Origin: an uncultured Clostridia bacterium
GTDB lineage: Bacteria > Bacillota > Clostridia > Christensenellales > Borkfalkiaceae
Assembly (NCBI GenBank): GCA_947629875.1
Contig: CANRFK010000005.1
Coordinates: forward strand, 1 to 28,715
Direction of reading: 5' to 3'
DNA: 28,715 nucleotides
A model generated the notes under the pieces. That model worked only from the letters and a program-made list of their open reading frames with translations. It was not told the origin of the DNA and made no database searches. The position numbers were made by a program, and so were the translations under genes. Below, piece after piece: positions 22,721 through 28,715 of this stretch. The first letter of the stretch is position 1. Every line of letters begins with the position of its first letter.

Positions 22721-25700
22721 AGACGAAGAGAAAATATTGGTATTTTCTGCTGTTTGCGGGGCTAATTGCGCTCATTTTGCGATTTGCGCTCTCCACGCAG
22801 AAGACGCTCTTTGCGGGCGCGACGATCGGCGACCTCACCTCGCAGCAGCAGACGGAAGGGAATGTGATGATCTTCAATTGCGGGGAATATCAGGTGCGCG
22901 TGGAACTCTGCACGGTGCGCACGGTGCGGGTACAGCTCTCGGCGAGCGGAAGCAGCGGCTACCGCCCCGCCGACCCGCAGTATTACATGGTACAAAAGAA
23001 CATCTGGGCGCCCGTCGCACACACCGTGTCCGACGAAGGTTCCCGCCTCGTCGTGAAGACGAGCGCGCTCGAACTTCGCATCGAAAAGCGCCCTTTCCGC
23101 ATCGGCATGTACGACCTTGAAGGGCAGCTCCTCAGCAAGGATACCGAGGCCGTCGGCATGTACAAGAACGGGAACGCCGTCGGCGTGCGCAAGGAGGAGG
23201 GGATCCGCAACGCGGGCGGGATCTTCGGCTTCGGCTCGGGCGATCACGGCAGGCGCAGCGGGCTCAACCGCTACGAGCAGGACTTTGGCGACTTTACGAT
23301 GTCCCACGGTCGGCTCATCGCGCCCTTCTTCATGAGCACGGTCGGCTACGGCATTTTCCTCAACACCATCGAGAAAAATACCGTGTTTTATAAACATGGG
23401 GGCGGATTCGAGACGCAGGGCTACCTCGATTATTACTTTTTTTACGGCCCCGACTTCAAGACCATCCTCAACGAATACGCGGAAGTCACGGGCAGAATGG
23501 AGCTGTACGGCAAGTGGGCGCACGGCTTCATGCTCTCCAAATACGGCAACGACAATGCGACGCAGGAGGAGTTTCTCGAGTGGATCCACCGCCTGCGCAA
23601 CGAAGGATATCCCACGGACTGCTACGTCTTCGACTACGGCTGGCGCGGCGACGTTGCCGACAACGGCGGCAACCAGAGCGGTGCGGGCGAGAAGTGGGGA
23701 AAGCAGATGTGGAACAACGATATCACCAAATTTCCCGACATCGATGCGATGTTCCGCGAGGCGCGCGAGCTCGGCTTCCACGTCGGCCTCCACAACAATG
23801 CGGGCACGCCCGAGGCCTCGGGCGGCACACAGCTGTACGACCCCGAGGTCGCGGCGCCGTGGATAAAGTCGTACATGGACAGCGTCATCACAACGGGCTA
23901 CGGCGATTGGTTCTGGCCCGACGAGTTCGACGTGCTCGGTTCCAACACGGCGCCCACGTTCTCTTCGAAGGGCGCCTACGAGGCGTGGCAGGACTACACC
24001 GTGGAGTCCCGTCCCATGTTCGTCACCCGCGGCAGTTATGCGGGGCAGCACTTTGCAACGGCTTGGTCGGGCGACATCGAGAACACCTCCGAGGAACTCA
24101 TCTCCCAGATAGGGTACAGCCTCGATGCGGGGCTCGTGGGGTATTGGACGGTCTCGCACGACCTCGGCGGCTTCATGCGGAAGCCTTCCGACGAGCTCTA
24201 CACGCGCTGGGTCGCGGAGTTCGGCGCGTGGAACGGTCTCATGCGTACGCACGGGCACGGCGGAAGGGAGCCTTGGCTCTACAATGCGACCGCGCAGGAG
24301 ACGCTCAAGAAAAATCTCCGCATCCGCTATGCGCTCTATCCCTACATCTATTCGACCGCATGGCAGGGCTACAGCCGCGGAACGCCCATGATGCGCGCCA
24401 TGATCCTCGAGGACGGCAGCCAGTACAACGCGGACGCATGGGCCCTCAACCAGCAGTACTACTTCGGAGATTGGTTTTTGGTCGCGCCCGCGGCGGACAC
24501 AACCGACACCGTCGTTTCCGTATGGCTTCCCCCCGAAACGGTGTGGTACGACCGCGTCACGGGGGAGCGCTACGAAGGCGGACAGGCGGGAAAGACGATC
24601 CGCGTCGCCGCCGCCCTCGACGAGATCCCCGTCTTCATCAAGGCGGGCGCCATCATTCCCATGGGACCCGATATGGACTATGCCGACGAGAAGCCGCTCG
24701 ACCCGCTCACCCTCGACATCTATCCCGCGGGAACTTCCTCCTATACGCTCTATGAGGATGACGGCGTCTCCCGCCGCTACATTACCGAGAACGCCTATAC
24801 GACAACGACCTACACCTGCTCCGTGAGCGGGAACGAGATCTCTTTCCGCATCGGTGCGCGCGAGAACGGCAACGCCGCCGTCTACACCCCCGAAGCAAGG
24901 TCGTACAACCTCAAATTCAACCACATCGGCGGCGTGAACGGCGTCTCGCTCGGCGGAAAGCAGCTCGGCGGCGCGAGCTCCCTGCAGGCCTACAACGCGG
25001 CTTCCGAGGGCTACTATTACGACGATACTGCGGATATCCTCTATGTCAAAGTCGGGGACACGGGCGAAGAGATGCTCGTCAAGGTGGACTCGGAGGGTCT
25101 CGTAGAGCCCGACCTCGGCAAAGAGGAGGAAGGGCTTCCTCCGCAGCGCGTGGGCGACGGGGACAGCTATGAGCTCGAAAACGCCGAATACCTCCCCGCG
25201 GAGGGCGGCAGCGTTGAGACGAAGTCCGAGTGGAAGGGCTACACGGGCACGGGCTACGCCGCGGGCTTTACGGCAGTGGGCGACGCGCTCGAATTCGACG
25301 TAAACGTTCTGCGCGACGGGGTCTACGACCTCAAGCTCCGCGTCAATTGCGGCAAAAAGAGCATCAACGACAACCGCAACCGCACGGCAAAACTCACGCT
25401 TGATGGAACGGCGTACGACCTCACCATCCAACCGACGGCGGTGTGGGGCGACGGCTCCAAGAACGGGGAGTGGAAGGACTACACGATAGAGGGGGTCAAA
25501 CTTACGGCGGGGCTCCACAAGTTCCGCCTGTCCGCGGAGGGCAGCGACCCCGGGAATTACAACTTCGACCGCCTCACCTTCGACAGGCGGGACACCTCGA
25601 AGGACGCCTTTGCGGAGATCCCGCTCTCCGAGGCGGACGACTACGACAACGGGAGCTTCTTGGGCGACGTCTTTACTTTCTGTGACGGCGGCTGGGCGCA

Positions 25701-27399
25701 GTTCGATGAATTGCGCGGCGCACACCGCGGCGGATTTGTCATCCGCGTGAGAAGTTCGTCGGGCGGGAAGATCACGGTCTTTGAAAACGGCGTCGGCGAC
25801 AAGATCCTTACGACTGTCGAGCTCCCGCGGGACGGCATCTGGCACGAGTTCGAGGTCGACTGCAAGGATACCGACGCGGAGGAAGGGAGCATCTTCCTGC
25901 AATATACGGGGGAAGGGGGCACCGCGGAGGCGGAATTCTTCCGCTTCATCCGAAAGATCGATGCCTTCTCCCGCATCGCCGCCGTGGACGCGGCCGAGCG
26001 CGTAAACATCAACGTGCGGGACGGCGTCCTCGTCAACATCTACAACAACAGCAGGGCGAAATTTGCCGACCTCGACTTCGGTAGCGGGGCGGGCTCCGTC
26101 GCCCTCACTGCGGCCTCCGCAAACAGCGGCGGCGAGGTGCGCGTCTACCTCGACGAAGTGAACGCCGCCAACCTCATCGCAACGGTCTATGTGACGAATA
26201 CCGGCTCGTGGTCGCAGAAGAAGACCTTCTATGCCGACTGCAGCGCTTCGGGCGTGCATGACGTCTGGTTTGAATTCCGCAACAGCACCTCGAGCGCGAT
26301 CTGCGACTTCTCCGACTTCCGCTTCTCGCCCCGCCCCGTCTCCGTAAAAACGGAGGTGACGGGCGGGACTGCCGACGTGCAGGTCAGCGACGTGACGGCG
26401 GAAGAGGGGAGCACGGTCATCGTGCAGATCACGGGCGTGCAGGCGGGGCTCAACGTGCAAGAGGTCTCCGTCGTCGACGGCGCGGGCAAACAGCTCGATG
26501 TTCTCGAGCTCACCGCGGGCGCAAAGTATTCCTATGTCCAACCGTCGGGCAAGGTGACGGTTCGCGTGATCCTCGGCGAAAAATTGCCCGAAGTTACGCA
26601 CGGCGCCGTTCTCGAGCTCGAGGACGGCAACGGAGCGACGAACGACGCGATGGACGCCCTCCGCATCGACCGCGAATGGACGGGCTTTACGGGCACGGGC
26701 TACGTCGCAGGGTGGAAGAATGAGGGCTGCTATGTGACCGTGCGTGCCGAGGTGAAGGAACGCGGGCTCTGGACGGTGACGCTCCGCGGCGCGGCAGGGA
26801 AAAAGAACGAGGCGCGCTACGACAATACGCCCCGTCTCGGCGCCCTCTACCTCGACAATGCCAAGGTTTCGGCGTTTGGCCTCGAGGTTCAACAGCGGTG
26901 GGACACGTGGGTCACGGTGACCTTCTCCGTCGCGCTCGACACGGGCGTGCACGAATTCAAAATCGTGGCGGAAGGGGAGACCAACGCGGGGAACTTCAAC
27001 CTCGACCGCTTGGAATTCTCCCTCAAGACGGATCGCAGCGCCCTCTCCGAGCGCCTCGCGCAGGCAGATGCGCTGAAGGACGCCGACTTCGAGAGGGAGA
27101 GCTGGATGGCCTTTATCGGCGCCCGTACGGAGGCGAGGAGCGTCTTCGGCGACCCGACGGCGGAGCAGGATAGGATAGACGGCGCGGAGGAAGCGCTCGC
27201 CGCCGCAATCGGTGCCCTCGTCCCGAAGGACGGCCCGAGCGGCCCGTCCGGCACGGACGACCCCGCAGATCCCCCGAAAGCGCCCAAGAATGGCCTATCG
27301 GGCGGCGCGATCGCAGGGATCGTAGTCGGCTCCGCCGCCACAGTCGGCCTTGCCGCCGCCCTCACGATCGTCTTCCGCAAAAAGAAGCACAGGAAATAA
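22717..27399 (+). CDS. GH31 glycoside hydrolase, membrane-anchored, with CBM6/35-like modules
   Basis: 1560 residues. An N-terminal hydrophobic stretch (about 8-25) with FAGA near 31-34 looks like a signal peptide. A GH31 beta-sandwich and (beta/alpha)8 barrel span about 40-740: WFWPDEFD supplies nucleophile Asp402 and WSGDIENT the acid/base Asp453. GH31 includes alpha-xylosidases, alpha-glucosidases and alpha-galactosidases; subfamily cannot be set by eye. The remainder holds four CBM6/35-like beta-sandwiches (about 810-950, 960-1085, 1090-1205, 1290-1435; first and last open with LE-x-x and share WxGFTGTGY or WKGYTGTGY), an Ig-like spacer (about 1208-1285), a FIVAR-like helical pair (about 1440-1510), a Pro/Gly/Asp linker, and a C-terminal membrane span ending KKKHRK. 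No LPXTG motif, so anchoring is by the C-terminal helix. ATGA overlap with the upstream gene. Last gene of operon 2. Confidence 0.88.
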   Translation: MKTKRKYWYFLLFAGLIALILRFALSTQKTLFAGATIGDLTSQQQTEGNVMIFNCGEYQVRVELCTVRTVRVQLSASGSSGYRPADPQYYMVQKNIWAPVAHTVSDEGSRLVVKTSALELRIEKRPFRIGMYDLEGQLLSKDTEAVGMYKNGNAVGVRKEEGIRNAGGIFGFGSGDHGRRSGLNRYEQDFGDFTMSHGRLIAPFFMSTVGYGIFLNTIEKNTVFYKHGGGFETQGYLDYYFFYGPDFKTILNEYAEVTGRMELYGKWAHGFMLSKYGNDNATQEEFLEWIHRLRNEGYPTDCYVFDYGWRGDVADNGGNQSGAGEKWGKQMWNNDITKFPDIDAMFREARELGFHVGLHNNAGTPEASGGTQLYDPEVAAPWIKSYMDSVITTGYGDWFWPDEFDVLGSNTAPTFSSKGAYEAWQDYTVESRPMFVTRGSYAGQHFATAWSGDIENTSEELISQIGYSLDAGLVGYWTVSHDLGGFMRKPSDELYTRWVAEFGAWNGLMRTHGHGGREPWLYNATAQETLKKNLRIRYALYPYIYSTAWQGYSRGTPMMRAMILEDGSQYNADAWALNQQYYFGDWFLVAPAADTTDTVVSVWLPPETVWYDRVTGERYEGGQAGKTIRVAAALDEIPVFIKAGAIIPMGPDMDYADEKPLDPLTLDIYPAGTSSYTLYEDDGVSRRYITENAYTTTTYTCSVSGNEISFRIGARENGNAAVYTPEARSYNLKFNHIGGVNGVSLGGKQLGGASSLQAYNAASEGYYYDDTADILYVKVGDTGEEMLVKVDSEGLVEPDLGKEEEGLPPQRVGDGDSYELENAEYLPAEGGSVETKSEWKGYTGTGYAAGFTAVGDALEFDVNVLRDGVYDLKLRVNCGKKSINDNRNRTAKLTLDGTAYDLTIQPTAVWGDGSKNGEWKDYTIEGVKLTAGLHKFRLSAEGSDPGNYNFDRLTFDRRDTSKDAFAEIPLSEADDYDNGSFLGDVFTFCDGGWAQFDELRGAHRGGFVIRVRSSSGGKITVFENGVGDKILTTVELPRDGIWHEFEVDCKDTDAEEGSIFLQYTGEGGTAEAEFFRFIRKIDAFSRIAAVDAAERVNINVRDGVLVNIYNNSRAKFADLDFGSGAGSVALTAASANSGGEVRVYLDEVNAANLIATVYVTNTGSWSQKKTFYADCSASGVHDVWFEFRNSTSSAICDFSDFRFSPRPVSVKTEVTGGTADVQVSDVTAEEGSTVIVQITGVQAGLNVQEVSVVDGAGKQLDVLELTAGAKYSYVQPSGKVTVRVILGEKLPEVTHGAVLELEDGNGATNDAMDALRIDREWTGFTGTGYVAGWKNEGCYVTVRAEVKERGLWTVTLRGAAGKKNEARYDNTPRLGALYLDNAKVSAFGLEVQQRWDTWVTVTFSVALDTGVHEFKIVAEGETNAGNFNLDRLEFSLKTDRSALSERLAQADALKDADFERESWMAFIGARTEARSVFGDPTAEQDRIDGAEEALAAAIGALVPKDGPSGPSGTDDPADPPKAPKNGLSGGAIAGIVVGSAATVGLAAALTIVFRKKKHRK

Positions 27400-27463
27400 G
27401 CGACCGTCTCCCGTCCGTCAGGCGGCTCCGTGTTCCACCCCCAACCCAATTTATCAACCGGAA

Positions 27464-27492
27464 TAAGCGGCAGGGCTCCGCCCCGCCGCTTA
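27464..27492 (+). terminator. Hairpin after operon 2
   Basis: TAAGCGGC pairs with GCCGCTTA, with an inner GGGC/GCCC stem, 64 bases after the GH31 stop. The bases that follow (AAATTTGCG) give only a weak T run, so it may act as a Rho-dependent or leaky terminator or just stabilise the mRNA 3' end. Confidence 0.5.
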
Positions 27493-27517
27493 AAATTTGC
27501 GTATCGTCCCATAGAGG

Positions 27518-27545
27518 TTGACAAAGCGCCGAATTAAACTATATG
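27518..27545 (+). promoter_or_regulatory. Promoter of the small ORF
   Basis: A perfect TTGACA about 27518-27523 is followed after 16 bases by TATATG. The GGGAGG at 27550-27555 and ATG at 27561 lie immediately downstream, so any mRNA leader would be very short. Confidence 0.5.
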
Positions 27546-27560
27546 TGTCGGGAGGTGCTT

Positions 27561-27752
27561 ATGACGCGGATCGAAACGATTGAAATGGCGGCGCAGACGT
27601 TTATCGGCGACGGGAAAATGCTCTCCGCAGACGAGCTTCAAACGCTGATCGGGAAAGCGAACACCGGGGACGAGCGTGACTTCTACATCGCGATCTATAA
27701 TTTTCTCCTCGCGAAGCGGCAGAAAGAGGTGATGGCGCATGAAAGCTACTAA
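27561..27752 (+). CDS. Small hypothetical protein (63 residues)
   Basis: Starts MTRIETIEMAAQTFIGDGKM and ends KEVMAHESY. ATG 27561 is preferred over the in-frame ATG 27543 because GGGAGG (27550-27555) sits five bases before it and the earlier ATG falls in the -10 region. The protein is soluble, mostly helical by composition and mildly acidic in the middle (NTGDERDFY). I do not recognise the family. It has its own promoter, so it is separate from the GH31 operon. Confidence 0.6.
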   Translation: MTRIETIEMAAQTFIGDGKMLSADELQTLIGKANTGDERDFYIAIYNFLLAKRQKEVMAHESY

Positions 27753-27891
27753 AAAACAAATAGAACGGACAGCCCGTAAACGGGCTTTGTCCGCACAAAA
27801 AAAGGTGCGACGCCCCGAAAGGCGCCGCTGTATTACGGCAAAGGCAAGGAGGAAGCCGCCGGCGGGCGGTTGCGCATGGCGCCCCGCATAA
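27739..27891 (+). CDS. Possible basic 50-residue peptide, doubtful
   Basis: ATG 27739 lies inside the end of the 63-residue ORF and opens a frame beginning MKATKKQIERTARKRAL, very rich in Lys and Arg. There is an AGAGGTGATGG upstream (27725-27735) that could bind ribosomes. Against it: the frame runs through two hairpins (27767-27792 and about 27805-27830) and its C-terminus is Arg/Pro-rich low-complexity text. The first ~17 residues may be a relic of a longer gene. Low confidence. Confidence 0.3.
   Translation: MKATKKQIERTARKRALSAQKKVRRPERRRCITAKARRKPPAGGCAWRPA
27767..27792. terminator. Hairpin following the small ORF
   Basis: GGACA-GCCCG pairs with CGGGC-TT-TGTCC across a TAAA loop, 15 bases after the small ORF. 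No T run follows on the plus strand. A second hairpin (about 27805-27830, GCG-CGCC/GGCG-CGC) lies next to it. It may end transcription or be a structured 3' end. Confidence 0.4.
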
Positions 27892-27961
27892 CCATGGAGG
27901 GCTCGAAAAATTGCGGGGCAGAATTTGGGGGCAACTTTTCAAAAATGGCATTTTTACAGCA

Positions 27962-27998
27962 AAAAAACGGAGTTATTGATTGAAAAACCCCGCTTTTT
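27962..27998 (-). terminator. Terminator of tRNA-Pro
   Basis: On the minus strand AAAAAGCGGGGTT pairs with AACTCCGTTTTT across a TTCAATCAAT loop; G-U pairs complete the stem only in the minus-strand RNA, which shows the direction. It follows directly after the encoded CCA and ends in a seven-T run. Confidence 0.75.
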
Positions 27999-28075
27999 TG
28001 GTCGAGGAGACGTGATTTGAACACGCGACCTCTTGGTCCCGAACCAAGCGCGCTACCAAACTGCGCTACTCCTCG
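27999..28075 (-). tRNA. tRNA-Pro (anticodon CGG)
   Basis: 77 nucleotides with encoded CCA. The acceptor CGAGGAG pairs fully with CTCCTCG. The D-arm is GCGC/GCGC with GG in the loop, the anticodon stem is CTTGG/CCAAG with loop TTCGGGA (anticodon CGG, reading CCG), the variable loop is AGGTC, and the T-arm GCGTG/CACGT carries the loop TTCAAAT. The first base pair C1-G72 and discriminator A73 are the bacterial proline identity elements. It is complete and should be functional. Transcription probably starts at the promoter at 28275-28303 and passes a broken tRNA-Pro copy first. Confidence 0.95.
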
Positions 28076-28095
28076 ATGTGTTGTTGAATTTCCCT

Positions 28096-28261
28096 GCGAC
28101 CTCTTGGTCCCGAACCTCGTCGCCATGGGCTTCGCTTCCGAGCCCTTCCCGCAAGCGGCAAGGGCAAATTCGCTCCGCCATGTCTCCTCTTCCCAAAAAA
28201 TCTTTGCTGCGCAAATCTTTTTCGGGAACCCTGTCGGGCTACCAAACTGCGCTACTCCTCG
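28096..28261 (-). pseudogene. tRNA-Pro pseudogene split by a 121-bp insert
   Basis: Read on the minus strand, 28261-28238 is identical to the first 24 bases of the intact tRNA-Pro (acceptor strand and D-arm). After 121 unrelated bases (28237-28117), 28116-28096 is identical to the anticodon loop, 3' anticodon stem, variable loop and first T-stem bases. The T-loop, 3' acceptor strand and CCA are missing. The insert contains a copy of the dispersed repeat also found at 1562-1632 and further hairpins. No tRNA can be made from it, yet it keeps the promoter. Confidence 0.8.
28165..28232. repeat. Dispersed repeat, right copy (inside the broken tRNA)
   Basis: This is the partner of 1562-1632. On the minus strand TTCCCGAAAAAGATTTG and CAAAGATTTTTTGGGAA form an imperfect inverted repeat around CGCAG, followed by GAGGAGACATGGCGGAGCGA. 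The copy lies wholly within the insert that splits the tRNA-Pro pseudogene. Confidence 0.55.
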
Positions 28262-28274
28262 TTGACGCTTTCAT

Positions 28275-28303
28275 ATTATAGCAGAGCCCGACGGAATTTG
28301 CAA
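28275..28303 (-). promoter_or_regulatory. Promoter of the tRNA-Pro unit
   Basis: On the minus strand TTGCAA (28303-28298) and a perfect TATAAT (28280-28275) are 17 bases apart. The predicted start is about seven bases upstream of the broken tRNA copy, so the broken copy and the intact tRNA would be co-transcribed. No second promoter is evident in the 20 bases between the two copies. Confidence 0.75.
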
Positions 28304-28346
28304 GCGTTTTCACGGGACAATATTTTTATAAAATACCGCAAAATAC

Positions 28347-28376
28347 GTGACAAACTCCGCCCGCGCCTGTTATAAT
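28347..28376 (+). promoter_or_regulatory. Promoter of the Na+/phosphate cotransporter gene
   Basis: GTGACA (28347-28352) and a perfect TATAAT (28371-28376) are separated by 18 bases, about 30 bases upstream of the start codon. Confidence 0.65.
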
Positions 28377-28407
28377 ATACAAGGATAAAACGCATAAGGA
28401 AAACCGT

Positions 28408-28715
28408 ATGGGCGCGTGGGAAATCGTTAAAATCGTCATGCAAATTCTGGGGGGCATGGGCACCTTTTTGGTGGGCATGAAGATCCTCTCCGAGAATATG
28501 ACGCGCCTCGCGCACGGCAAACTCCAACGCATGCTCAATAAAACGGCGAAGAGCCGTTTTGCGGGCGTGGGAATCGGCACGGGCATGACCATCTTGGGGC
28601 AGAGTTCCGCGTTCACGACGGTCATGGTCGTCGGTCTCGTCAATGCGGGCGTCATGACGCTCTTTCAGGCGACGGCCATCATCATGGGCGCGAACATCGG
28701 CACCACGCTCAACGC
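28408..28715 (+). CDS. Na+/phosphate cotransporter family protein (N-terminal part)
   Basis: The first 102 residues are visible; the gene runs off the window. ATG 28408 has AAGGA eight bases upstream. The text shows the start of an NptA/PhoU-like Na/Pi cotransporter: GGMGTFLVGMKILSENM (first membrane span), a short KLQRMLNKTAKSRF loop, then GIGTGMTILGQSSAFTTVMV with the conserved QSS motif near 65-67, and IIMGANIGTT, a second family signature. Typical members have two such repeats and a cytoplasmic PhoU-like tail, which lie outside the window. The role is sodium-coupled phosphate movement across the cytoplasmic membrane. It has its own promoter and is unrelated to the glycan locus. Confidence 0.92.
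   Translation, partial: MGAWEIVKIVMQILGGMGTFLVGMKILSENMTRLAHGKLQRMLNKTAKSRFAGVGIGTGMTILGQSSAFTTVMVVGLVNAGVMTLFQATAIIMGANIGTTLN

Noticed and set aside
22762..26952. 1396-codon open frame on the minus strand opposite GH31 (similar long ones at 15775-19686, 5290-7800, 2858-5101 and 10059-12119)
   Set aside because: These are shadows. Stops in that antisense frame need TTA, CTA or TCA codons in the sense gene, which this G+C-rich genome avoids. Their products are Arg/Val/His-rich without domains, signal peptides or ribosome sites, while the sense frames have clear families.
28117..28237. Possibility that the insert in the tRNA-Pro copy is a tRNA intron
   Set aside because: It is not at the usual intron position in the anticodon loop, and the exons lack the T-loop, 3' acceptor strand and CCA, so splicing could not give a tRNA.
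28017..28281. Two overlapping 82-codon plus-strand ORFs across the tRNA region
   Set aside because: They read through the intact tRNA-Pro and its broken copy on the opposite strand; their repeated PNCATPR-like text is tRNA sequence.

Overview
The window (roughly 60% G+C) looks like chromosome from a Gram-positive, spore-forming-lineage member of the Clostridia, probably a gut or other plant-fibre degrader. The pointers are: secreted proteins that almost all start with a lipoprotein signal peptide, strong AGGAGG-type ribosome binding sites, a relic of the sporulation gene spoVAE, and an AraC/cupin regulator. The exact genus cannot be told from the sequence.

Layout. 1-1096 (minus): 3'-truncated CPA2-type Na+/H+ (cation/proton) antiporter with its own promoter. 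1203-2403: gene-poor stretch with hairpin-bearing repeats, a remnant of a tRNA-Pro 3' end with a terminator, a ~204-bp MITE-like element with 18-bp terminal inverted repeats, and a twice-frameshifted spoVAE. 2522-13777 (plus): operon 1, five exported lipoproteins: a two-esterase protein, two jelly-roll/Ig-like lipoproteins, a 1461-residue GH115 alpha-glucuronidase and a small jelly-roll lipoprotein. 13784-13816: terminator. 13815-14654 (minus): AraC-family regulator. 14815-27399 (plus): operon 2, with a 1658-residue modular lipoprotein (five jelly-roll and six Ig-like modules), a xylose-isomerase-like TIM-barrel enzyme, two Gfo/Idh/MocA oxidoreductases and a 1560-residue membrane-anchored GH31 glycosidase. 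27561-27891: one or two tiny ORFs. 27999-28075 (minus): tRNA-Pro(CGG), preceded in its transcription unit by a broken tRNA-Pro copy. 28408-end (plus): start of a Na+/phosphate cotransporter.

How it fits together. Both operons carry the same 15-bp motif (GCAATTGATTTGCAA) overlapping the -35 element at identical spacing to the -10, and the second copy sits in the divergent region next to the AraC gene. I infer one regulon: a surface apparatus for an acetylated, uronic-acid-decorated plant glycan (glucuronoxylan-like). Esterases, GH115 and GH31 would strip side groups outside the cell, the large non-catalytic lipoproteins would bind glycan, and the cytoplasmic epimerase-like and Gfo/Idh/MocA enzymes would process the released sugars or glycosides, possibly by a redox (3-keto) route. 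No transporter or backbone-cleaving xylanase is in the window, so part of the system must lie elsewhere.

A perfect 25-bp direct repeat lies at 1714-1738 and at 27992-28016, the latter being the 3' end of the intact tRNA-Pro. The pair brackets the whole glycan locus, as expected for tRNA-targeted integration, but no integrase is visible and an old tRNA duplication would also explain it.
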